64,000 nt of DNA from contig NC_081545.1 in the NCBI RefSeq assembly GCF_901000735.1, positions 9,967,973-10,031,972 of the forward strand, given 5' to 3'. The position numbers and the translations under genes are program-made. The notes below the pieces were generated by a model. That model was not told the DNA's origin and ran no database searches. It worked only from the letters and a program-made list of their open reading frames with translations. The DNA is from Corylus avellana. Lineage: Eukaryota; Streptophyta; Magnoliopsida; Fagales; Betulaceae. Shown here piece by piece: positions 55,241-64,000 of the stretch (positions within the stretch are counted from its first letter, which is position 1; every line of letters starts with the position of its first letter).

Positions 55241-55832
55241 GTGTGAGGAACCAGCACGTCGCCATTTAGTGACGTGCCATGGTGGCATATCACCCATTGT
55301 TGACGTGCCATGATGGTACGTCACCTATTTCGTGACGTGTGATGGTGGCACGTCACTACTGCGGTGACATGTCACTGTGGCATGTCAGTACTTAGTGACG
55401 TGTCACTATGACACGTCACCAAATGGGTGACATGCTACAGTGACACGTCACCAATTGGTGGCATGTTTGTACAACACGTCATTATTATTATTATTATTAT
55501 TATTTTTTTCAGAATTTTTGTTTTAAAATTGGTGACGTGTGGAAAAAAACACGTCACCACTTTTTTTATTTAATTAATTTATTTTTTTTGTTTTGTTTTC
55601 TTGGCTTACAATTCTTTTAATTGCGTTTTAAATGTAGTGATGTGTTAAACTTTAACACGTCACTAAGTAGTAATGTGTTAAAGTTCACACATCACTAATT
55701 GGTGATGTGTAAACTTTGACACATCACTAAAAAAATTAGTGACATGTTTGAAATTAACAAGTCACCAATTGTTGGGCTTTTAAAAAAAACCTACACTGTA
55801 GACACGTCACTAAATCTCTAGTTTTTGTAATG
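55241..55832. repeat. CACTA subterminal repeats and right terminus
   Basis: Roughly fifteen copies of GTGACGTG(T) or its complement (A)CACGTCAC, often as facing pairs 10-20 bases apart, are followed by the end TTTTTGTAATG. Towards the terminus the copies become GTGATGTG, the decay expected from CpG loss. Such arrays are the transposase binding region of CACTA elements. An (ATT)n tract lies at 55482-55506. Confidence 0.75.
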
Positions 55833-57629
55833 AGATAAGCAATCACACACGATACAAAAATTTAAGTGGTTCGGCTTAACAACTTACATCCACTATTGGA
55901 AATGACCCAGAGAAAAGTTACTATCAAAAGATGAGTACAATAGAATAATAGGGTGAAAAGGCCACTCAAACCTAAGCCCCAATAGTACAATAGAATAATA
56001 GGGTGAAAATGCCACTCAAACCTAAGCCCCAATACATCAAATTCTCACATTCAACTTTCTTTTCTTTTTTTCTTTTTTTTTTTTTTTTTCTTTTTTTTGG
56101 CACACACTCACTTACGTTTTTGGCACACCTTCAAAGGCTCATGCTGCAAGCCTTTTATAAGGCACTAAAGTCGGCCAAGAGAATACAAGGGCATTTGTGG
56201 AATATCCCATGATTGAATTAAGGGCAGTATGTGAAATGTGCACAATTTTGGGCTAATTAAGAATGAATTAACATTTACATATCTATTATTATCGTAAACC
56301 CAAAGCATAGATAAAAACAATCAAAATTACACATTATAAAAGTAAAATTTTATTAATTTTATGTGGCATCTCACATTAAATGAAGGGATTATAAAGATAT
56401 TTACGATTATTAAATCCTATATTTACTAAATTTTATAAGTAATTTTAAAAAGTTCAAATTACATTCTCTTTTGAAGTAATAGCGAAATATGGACTTGGCT
56501 TACCTGAGATTTCTTTTCTAATAATGTAAGTAAAAAGAAAAAAACACCGTCAAATCTCACGTTTAACTCCCGTCAATTTCTTTTGTTTTTTTCTACCCAA
56601 ACCACAAGCCGTCTTCTTTCTTTTCTCACCATATCCAAAATCAAATATTGCACTGCTTATCCTCTGCACCTTAAAGCATTCTTCTGAAGTTTATCTCCAG
56701 TAAGAAGACTATGGTCTATGAGAGTGTTTTTAAGCTCCTTGAGGATGAAACATCATTTACAATGCAAGTTTTCTTTCTCGGGGGAGTAGAAACCCCAATT
56801 CTCTTCTGCAACAAAGAGTTGAATCCAAAAATCATGACATCTACTGGATTAAAACCCTCAACTGCAACACCAATTTCCACCCTAGAGAAGATCCCCCACA
56901 ACACATCCAGAGCCACAAGCAAAACAAAAAATTTAAACCAAGATCTGAAAGGGATTTTTTTGCGCAAAGAAGGAGGGGAATGGGATGGTGGAAGAAAGGC
57001 CAGGGAATGAAGCAAAAAAGTTCGAAGCAATTTTGCTGGAAAATAGATTTTGAATTTCATCTTCATTCACCCATTTCTTCTTACATCATCCAACTTACAA
57101 CCACCTCCAGATTTCAACCAATGCAGAGGATAACTGCGGCCTCGCACTCGTCGGTAACTCTCTGGACCCCGGTGGATAAGGCAACCTTTTTTTTTTTACG
57201 AAGAGTTAAAAAACCCTTGAAAGATAAATCCCAGCAGTAGAACAAACTACCGCAGATATGCAGTAGTTTTGTCTACCACATGTAAGCCTCTCCCGCGAAA
57301 TATATGTAGTCGGTTAGTACATGACTTCTTCTCTAAAGCAATAGGACAATGGAGAATAGCTGGCTGGGCCCAACATCAAGACTTGATGATTTAAGTCACA
57401 CGTTAACAATATTTAATTCTCTATCTCTATTTTGAAACCAACCAAAAAATAAAATAAAATTGTAAATCATTCTCTTGTTAATTAGCCAAATTCAAATCTT
57501 ATTACTCGAAACTAATATAAAAACATTCTTTCAACTAGTTACTAGTCCATTCACAATCATAACAAGATTGGAAGTATTCATTTTGGTTACCAAATAACAA
57601 TTCATTTTAAATGATGCATATAAAAACCG
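55833..57629. other. Region 3' of the WSD gene, no gene seen
   Basis: It includes copia-LTR-like text (AAGTGGTTCGGC) near 55860 and a 50-base tandem duplication at 55934-56033. The ORFs at 56711-57240 do not resemble anything I know. Polyadenylation signals for the minus-strand gene are expected here but I cannot pick one with confidence. Confidence 0.45.
55934..56033. repeat. 50-base tandem duplication
   Basis: Two adjoining copies of a unit starting AGTACAATAGAATAATAGGG, differing at one base (GAAAAGGCC versus GAAAATGCC). Confidence 0.9.
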
Positions 57630-60600
57630 TCAAATTAAAGTTTTCTGTGGGGGAAGTTCATCGGCGGCTTGAAGCATCATCTCAAAGGCATTCTCCACCC
57701 ATGACTTGAACTTTTGGGGATCAAGGAATCCCTTTTCTATCCCAGCAGAGACCCTCAGATTTCTCATATAACTTACTATTGTTATATTAAGATTCTGCAA
57801 ACCCATCAAAAAAAAAAAAAGAAAAACTTGTTACAACGACCCATAAATTACAATGTGAAATTTGCACAGAAACCGTGGTTTATTTTGTTCCAAACTTAAT
57901 TATAGTTGTAATCAATAATAAAATATCTGAGAAAGTGCAACACCAATGACGTTAGCCCTTCACAAATCCATGTTAAGAAATTAAAGTATTTATTCTTTTA
58001 TAGTTGATATTTTGTGTGCTATTTTATAGTTGTAAATCGAAACACTTATTTGAATTATGTAAGAAAGAGTTGAATGGACAGAAAATTAACATCAAAGTAG
58101 TCCTTAATTATAGGGGCACTTATCTAGAGAAAACCCAACAAAATCACATGCTCTTCGTTTTATAATGCAAATAGGTGACGTCACCATAAGTTATTCATGG
58201 AATTGGATCTTCTCCGAATATTTAGTTAATGACCAAGATCTTTCTAGAGAGATTTTGGGACTATAAATTTGACATTTGTCCCATTAATATAAATAATAAT
58301 AAAATATTATTTATATTTTAAAAATAATTAAAAATTAAAAAAATCAAAAATCAAAAAAATATTTTTGAAAAAAAAAAAAGCAAGGGTGGGCCGAAGCCAC
58401 CCCCAAGGGGTGGTTGCAGCCGGCCGAAGCCACCTCCATGGCCCTTGGGGTGGATCAGCTATACCCCCAAGGCTCAAATAGTGTTTTTTGTTTTATTATT
58501 TTATTATTTTTTTTATTTGGCCCTTGGAGGTGGCTCGGGTGGCTTTGGCCACCCCCAGCCCCAACTGGGGTGGCCCTCGCTTTTTTTTTTTTTTAATTGT
58601 TTATTATTTTTAAAATATAAATAATATTTTATTATTATTATTTATATTAATAGGACAGATGTTTCATTTATGGGCCTAAGATCTCTCTAGAGAGATCTTG
58701 GCCATTAACTAAATATTCTTCAATCCAAAATAGATTGTAGAGAATCCTATTCCGTTATTCATCCTTGTTTAATTAAGATAAGATGACCACAAATTAATTG
58801 TAAATTTTAATTTCTTTCAAAAGCCCTATATTAAAGGACTTGCCTTACCTGAGGTACACCAACTGTCATAAAATATATGCCTTTAATCGGATAATTAGCC
58901 ACAATTGCCTTTTCAACTGGCCCAATCACATTCGAGATACTCATACTGGAGTTCTTCGATGTCCGATGGATGTATCTAGCTACCGCCTGTATTATTGGCA
59001 TACCCACATTATGAGAAATTTATAGTATGGTATTTCAAAATTAAAATAACAATCAATTTTAGACAAATAGTTGATAATATTAAGTATAATTCTATATATT
59101 TCTTTGTAATTTGAAAAGATTGCTTTTGAAGTTTTATATAACTTTTGGATATCACAATAGACGCACCAAATCGAATTAAATGTGGCCTGCCTAGCAACTA
59201 ATAAACCAACCTATAAGGTATTGTAGAATAACAAATATGTAAGTAACCAGAATTAACATTTAAACTATGAAGGGTCTTTTTAATTGGTGACGGTGTGAAT
59301 AGTAAAAAGGGCACTACACCCTTTTCCAGTCTATGCAATTTTTACCATTTTAAAAACGTCACTAAAGGAACGTTACAAACCATATAGTGACGTTTTTTGG
59401 CCCAAAAACATCACTATATGGCAGTCATTAAACTCCTATATTTTTTGTAGTGGTTACTTAATAAGTATCAAATGATTGATGATAGAATATGTACCTCAGG
59501 TCCTCTAAGTTTCTTCATAATCTCCAAAAGCTTGCTGGTGAGATAAACGTCTAATGAGCTTCTCTTCCTCTTGATTATCTTGTGTGCTTCCCACACAAAC
59601 TCAAGTGGGTCTAAGGATTTAGGATCCTTAAACTTTGGAATTGGAACATGTAAGAAGGCGAATCGGTTCCCCCATGGAGCCTCTGAGTCAGTTTCAACCA
59701 TCTCTTTGACTGACTTGTACTCCCTAATCATCCTTGTGTTGAGCAACACCAAGGCTGTGGATTGTGCTTTACTTGATTCATTGCTTATCTCTTGCATGCA
59801 TAATCGGGTGCCCAAGAAGATTATTCCAGTTATTACATCATTTGTTGTCTGGACACTTGGGAAAATACAGTTAAGTTGTTGAGCTATAATTAAGAAACTA
59901 ACTCTAACCTTACAACTATCATATTATGATCAAATAAATCTTGTGATCAAAAGCATAGAATCTCATCTAACTTAAAGCCACTAATAAACATAACCGTTGG
60001 GAGCTACTAAAAAGTTCCTAATATAAGAGATAATTGCTTTGTGGTTCTTAGCTAGCCAACTAGATTTGGAAAAAATCATAAATGGTAGTAGTGAATATGA
60101 CGTAGTGGAAGACTAAAGTAACTAATTAAAGAGCAGTGTCTTTGATTTTGCAAGGAGAAACGTCTTTGTCTTCTAGCCAAAAAGATAAAAACAAGCTCGC
60201 ATGCTAAAAGAAAAATAAAACTCCGTAGAGTATTTGAGAAAAAAATTCTGATTTGATAATAATTCAATTTATAAGTTATACATAATAGGCTAGCCTATTT
60301 ATAGAAGAGAAATCCTTGTAATAAAGTAAACGTAATCCTTATAGTAATAGTAAACATAATTTTAGTAACAATAGTAAACTTAAGATCCTAAGAAAATGAA
60401 AATAATTAAAGCAAATCTAAGTTATTTAACCCTATTAAGGAAAGGAAATAAATAAAATAAAATAAAATCCTAATATAAAATTAACAATCAGCAAGAATCA
60501 TAACAATCTTTCATTTTGTACTTCCATTATCTGAAAAACAGGTAAAATTCTGATCAAGCGGTGCTAGCTGCTCCAATATTATTTTTGATATTTTCCTTAT

Positions 60601-63545
60601 TTTCGTTTTTATTGAAAATATAGGTATATATCGTCCAGAATATGTCATTATTGGATTCACATTGATATTGCAACATGGGGAATGCTAGGTGCATGCATGC
60701 TCTCCTGATGTTTTTATTGTGTTCTCTTGGACCTAGGTGAATATTATTTTATAACAAACAAAAAAGACAATTGCTCTTATTTCTCTCACCTGGTTTTTAT
60801 AAAATAATATACACTTATGACTAGGAAGACACAAAGAGTACACTAGAAAAACACCTAACATTTCTGTTGCTACAAAATCATAAAGTAAAAAATTTAAATT
60901 GGGCAGGAGAGAATTCCTCTAATTTAGTCTATTAACTATTTTTTAACTGAAAATCACATGTTCTAAAGACATTGTCAATTTAATAGATTAGATAAAATAA
61001 AAAATTATTAAAAAAAAAAAAAAGAATTCAAACTCAATTTGGAAGAAAATTTTGTCCTTCACAAAAACCGTATGAGTAATGTTACTACTATTTACACCCA
61101 ATATTTCATATTAGTTGACACGGTGTGTTTCGGTGTGAAAAAATGGTGTAAAGAGTAGCATTACTCAAATGATATTAATTTTGAACAAAAAAAAAAAAAA
61201 TGCATTAATTACTTTGCACTATTCCATATATTGCACTATCAATTCTATTCCTTTCAAAAAAAAAAAAAAAAAAAACTATCAATTCTATTATGTATGCTAC
61301 TGCTTGTGCTCGATCAGTTATATATGTTTTTTTTTTCTAATTTCAGTTATATATGTTGATCTTACCAATCCAAGCTTGGCCTTTATGTGTTGGATATGAT
61401 CAAGAGAGAATGTCATGGTTGATATTGTGATTGGTCGATACTCAACTCCTTCTTCCCCGGACCTTATTGGTGTCCGATCATCTTTAACCAAAGTGCTCTT
61501 CAAAAAGCTCCGTCCAAAATCAGATATAGAGTTAAAGATCAAGGGAAAGATTTGAAACACTCTTGCACGATCACTTGTATTATCACTTTCTAGTTTTGTG
61601 TGTGGGCGTGACGGCAATGTTAAGGGAGCAGAAGGATTATCAGCACTTTGTAGACAAGAAAGAAGTGCACCCATGAGAGAGTAGCCATCACCAAGCGAAT
61701 GATGAAGCTTGAATATGATATTACCAGCTGCATTGCTTGTTGGATACTTGAATACGTGAACTTCCCATAGTGGTTTGCTTTGGGGAAAGTGATCCATTGC
61801 TACCTTTGACAAGTAGTCGTCAAGATATGCATCGTATGATGTGGGTGACAATCCGGCAGGGAAAATGGGGACATTAATATGGTCTTCAAGCTTCACTTCT
61901 ACTCTTTTCCATTGTCTATCACCTTTTTGGTCCATAACCTATTCCACAAGTGTGATGGGGTAAATAAAAAATTAATCTTTTTGCTCTACCCTACAAATTG
62001 TACATTTGAAAGTCAGTAATATATAGACAAAATTAAAGATAACATTTGCTATTTTCCCTAAAAAACGGGAACACATAAGAAGACAAGATGATCATACCAC
62101 ATGGAGAGAAAAAGAAAAGGACAATGTTATAGCATTTCTCAAAAAACTGAAAATTCCTATAAGAGTGTGTAGTTTTTCAGTATTACTCTTTCTATAATAG
62201 CCTAAGAAAAAAAAAAGTGTCTTGTCTATAGTAAAGTTTGATTTTATCATTCCAAATTATCATTCTTTTTGTAATATCGCATAAAATTTTTAATTTAAAC
62301 AAGGATAAAGTTTTTCTTCAAACTGAATTGGAGAATTTTCCTTCAATCTAATCTTTAAAAGTGACATGTATTTATAAATATTTATGATGCACATTTTTTT
62401 TAATAACAGGGACGAAGTTAGAATAAATTTTATTAAAAACTCATGTGCATCTCACATGTTATTAAAAAAATGGACTCATATCACTTTTATAAACTAGCTA
62501 GATTGAAAGAAATTGCCTTATCAAGTGGCCACCACAACGGGCCAAGGATAATTGCCTCAAGTTAACCAGTTTTAGAAATTAACGTGATAAAATCTGGAAT
62601 TTATTTGATCTAATTTAATGGAAAAAAATATATTATTATTATCATGATATACCTTCATAAACACGTGTCCAAAGTTTGGAGTCAATTGGACTTCGTTTGG
62701 GGGTCCAATTAAAATAGAAAAGAAAAACGTACTTGAAACTTCAACTTTTGGTACTTGAAACTTACCTTTTTCTTCTTCTACGAATATAAGACATGCGTTG
62801 TTGGCCATAACTACAACCCCATAACGCTAAACAAACTTAGTGCTGTGGATGGACTAAAGAATTATTACATGCGTTGTTGGCCAGCTGAAATCAATTTTGT
62901 TTGATAGTACGTATAATATATAAAATATCAAACAAATAAAGAATTATAAACACAAAAAAGCAAAAGAGATAAAATTTTTTTTAGGATTTTATACATGCAT
63001 GCTACGTCATTTTTTTTATTCTTTTTTTCTGTTTTTCTAAACCTTAATTCCTAGAATATCAAATGGACTCTTCTCATTTCATTTTGCTTGAGACCTTTTA
63101 CCATTTCTTTAATACAAACACCCTTTTCATATGTCATTGCCTTAATTGGCCTAACCATGCATATGCATGGAGCCGACCATGACCACCACCACCACCGACT
63201 GTCGTTGATGTTCCCGGCCGCTTCTAAATCAGAATCCCACGGCCATATATGGACGAAACATAGAAGTGGTGGTGGTGGATTTGAGACTACATGCATAAAC
63301 CAGAGAAAAATATGTAACATAAAAAGGAAAACATAAGAGAGAGAGAGAGGGGGCACCATGACGGAGGAGAAGCGTGGATTGATAGGGAGGAATAAATCCT
63401 TGAGCAAAGATATGGCATGCATGTGGATGTCGGTGATAATTGGAACTTCAATTTCCAAAACGGTGAGAATAGATACAGATAATGCAGAGCTGTAGAGGTA
63501 TTGTGCAGTTGGACTCATTGGCTCCAATCCTTCCTTCAACTCCAT
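57630..63545 (-). CDS. WSD1-like: WSD1-type O-acyltransferase (wax ester synthase/diacylglycerol acyltransferase)
   Basis: The family esterifies fatty alcohols or diacylglycerol with acyl-CoA at the ER; plant members make stem and leaf wax esters. Five exons, all phase 0 and bounded by GT...AG: 63545-63357, 61938-61366, 59848-59495, 58986-58849 and 57794-57630 (stop TGA). They predict 472 residues, normal for the family. The start MELKEGLEPMSPTAQYLYSS is chosen to place EPMSP near the N-terminus; MKARK (63572) is an in-frame alternative. The catalytic HHSLGDG is at about residues 142-148 (HHxxxDG). LWEVHVFKYP precedes it. TNDVITGIIFLGTRL opens exon 3, SNVIGPVEKAI marks the C-terminal WES_acyltransf domain in exon 4, and GIEKGFLDPQKFKSWVENAF ends the protein. 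No stop or shift was found, so it is probably functional. Introns (1,418, 1,517, 508 and 1,054 bp) hold small transposons. Substrate preference cannot be read from sequence. Confidence 0.93.
58216..58717. mobile_element. Long-TIR MITE in WSD intron 4
   Basis: The left ~110 bases (GAATATTTAGTTAATGACCA..., CTAGAGAGAT, ATTAATATAAATAATAATAA) are repeated inverted at the right end (...GGCCATTAACTAAATATTC). The core (58385-58580) is built from GGTGGC/GCCACCCC units like the core of the MITE at 762-1391. There is no coding content. A short similar TTGGAT extends beyond both arms, so the true ends may be slightly wider. Confidence 0.75.
59311..59454. mobile_element. Small CACTA-like MITE in WSD intron 3
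   Basis: Starts CACTACACCC and ends TTTTTTGTAGTG. Inside are ACGTCACTA / TAGTGACGTTTTTT facing repeats. The 3-bp duplication is not evident. The sequence style is like the right end of the large CACTA element, but I see no longer identity. Confidence 0.55.
60682..60861. mobile_element. Foldback MITE in WSD intron 2
   Basis: The left arm ATGCTAGGTG...GTGTTCTCTTGGACCTAG...ATTATTTTATAA is matched inverted by TTATAAAATAATAT...GACTAGGAAGACACAAAGAG...CACCTAACAT. Arms are about 70 bases with mismatches. Confidence 0.55.
61074..61166. mobile_element. Tiny foldback MITE in WSD intron 2
   Basis: GAGTAATGTTACTACTATTT at the left pairs with AAAGAGTAGCATTACTC at the right over about 25 bases (TTTACACC/GGTGTAAA included). 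It is 93 bp in total, with no coding capacity. Poly(A) tracts follow at 61187 and 61259. Confidence 0.65.
62333..62514. repeat. Foldback element in WSD intron 1
   Basis: Arms around AATTTTCCTTCAATCTAAT...AAAAGTGACATG and the inverse CATATCACTTTTAT...TAGATTGAAAGAAATT. It resembles 15912-16116. The ORF at 62572-62808 further along the intron is not an exon: exons 1 and 2 already join in phase. Confidence 0.45.
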
Positions 63546-64000
63546 AATGCTTTTCGTCTTTCTGGCCTTCAATATTTGTCTTGCACTCCCACTCGGACAA
63601 GTAATTTAATATGGGAGCAATTGCTCACAAAATTAAAGTAGCTTGCCACTCCTGCGGATTTGGATCATCTTTTTATCCTCTTTTATCATCCTAAAGCTGA
63701 TGTGGCTTTCAAAATCACCATTGAATTAAAATTCAAGTATGATTCATCTAAAATTTAATGATGATTTTAAAAGTCACATCAGCTTTAAGAGAATAAGAAA
63801 ATGATAAAAAGATGGTACCTACCATTACTCATATTTAAATTATAGCTTGCGGCTTGAGCATGCTCTAACCATTTAAAGTTAGAGCATATATATTAGGGCC
63901 CGGTCTAACTAGGGGCCGTCCTTAATTAAAAATATTAAAAGATAATAAAGTAAAATACAGCTACTCCTTGATTCTTGAACCTTACCCTTCAGTCATTTTA
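63546..64000 (-). promoter_or_regulatory. Upstream region of the WSD gene with a 149-bp foldback MITE
   Basis: About 120 bases upstream of the start codon, 63666-63814 is an inverted repeat. The left arm runs CATCTTTTTATCCTC...AAAGCTGATGTGGCTTTCAA and the right arm is its inverse (...AAAAGTCACATCAGCTTTAA..., GATAAAAAGATG). It could influence or supply promoter sequence. No TATA box is assigned with confidence. Confidence 0.55.

Larger units (their letters stand above)
37427..55832 (-). mobile_element. CACTA (En/Spm) transposon with four later insertions
   Basis: Coding order on the minus strand is transposase-associated domain, tnp2, DUF4218, DUF4216, then a Ptta/En-Spm-like second gene, the layout of autonomous plant CACTA elements. 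The right end at 55832 reads TTTTTGTAATG, one change from the canonical TTTTTGTAGTG. It is preceded by about 0.55 kb of GTGACGTG/CACGTCAC subterminal repeats. Insertions: hAT-type 40338-41707, solo LTR 43103-52138 (itself holding gypsy C and a further solo LTR), and hAT-type 52874-53855. Removing these rejoins the reading frames at each duplication. The left terminus is not identified, so 37427 is only the last recognisable coding position. Confidence 0.78.

Noticed and set aside
55934..56033. Start of a CRISPR-like or satellite array
   Set aside because: Only two adjoining 50-base copies without spacers; a simple tandem duplication in plant DNA.
56711..57240. ORFs on both strands downstream of the WSD gene
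   Set aside because: No recognisable domain, no partner exons, and mutually overlapping frames; not enough to call a gene.
62572..62808. Possible extra exon of the WSD gene (ORF starting MANNACLIF)
   Set aside because: Exons 63545-63357 and 61938-61366 join in phase and give the expected family sequence RFSSVM-VMDQKGDRQW. The extra ORF adds nothing recognisable.
1..64000. A previously undescribed multi-gene system
   Set aside because: Apart from the WSD gene, the PPI-like and dihydroorotase remnants, every coding segment I could identify belongs to known transposon families. No uncharacterised conserved gene cluster is visible.

Overview
This window is nuclear DNA from a eudicot plant. The AT-rich composition, GT-AG introns, dense Ty1/copia and Ty3/gypsy LTR retrotransposons, CACTA and hAT transposons, MITEs, a tRNA-derived SINE and a WSD1-type acyltransferase gene all point that way. 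I cannot name the species from sequence alone. Almost everything left of 55.8 kb is accessory (transposon) DNA. One intact host gene lies at the right end.

Layout. 0-0.76 kb: LTR-like debris. 0.76-1.39 kb: a Mutator-type MITE. 2.47-6.77 kb: a structurally complete gag-only copia element on the minus strand with a perfect AAAAG target duplication. 7.3-8.3 kb: a decayed proton-pump-interactor-like gene on the minus strand. 8.4-13.8 kb: an LTR fragment joined to a truncated Athila-like gypsy element on the minus strand. 13.9-14.6 kb: two copia LTR fragments in opposite orientation. 15.0-15.35 kb: a dihydroorotase pseudogene fragment. 17.4-19.86 kb: the 5' half of an autonomous hAT element, cut by a gypsy LTR. 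19.86-26.35 kb: a mosaic of gypsy A, an inverted copia 3' end and gypsy B. 26.5 kb: a SINE. 26.7-30.3 kb: a different gypsy element truncated inside reverse transcriptase. 30.86-35.87 kb: a full-length but decayed copia element on the minus strand.

From about 37.4 to 55.8 kb lies a CACTA (En/Spm) transposon on the minus strand. Its coding parts (transposase-associated domain, tnp2, DUF4218, DUF4216 and a Ptta/En-Spm-like second gene) are split by insertions with recognisable target duplications. Two are non-autonomous hAT elements (40.3-41.7 and 52.9-53.9 kb). The third is a solo LTR (43.1-52.1 kb). Inside that solo LTR sits a gag-only gypsy element (43.2-50.7 kb), which itself carries another solo LTR (46.7-48.0 kb). 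This makes a four-level nest that can be ordered in time.

The right end holds an apparently intact five-exon WSD-type wax ester synthase/diacylglycerol acyltransferase gene on the minus strand (63545 down to 57630). Its exons are all in phase 0 and predict 472 residues with HHSLGDG at the catalytic position. Its introns and promoter carry several small foldback elements. I found no CRISPR, operon, viral or otherwise novel coding system. The most unusual signals are repeated CpG-rich short motifs in the U3 regions of unrelated LTR families, especially a GCGATCGAGCGCA-like motif scattered through two gypsy families.
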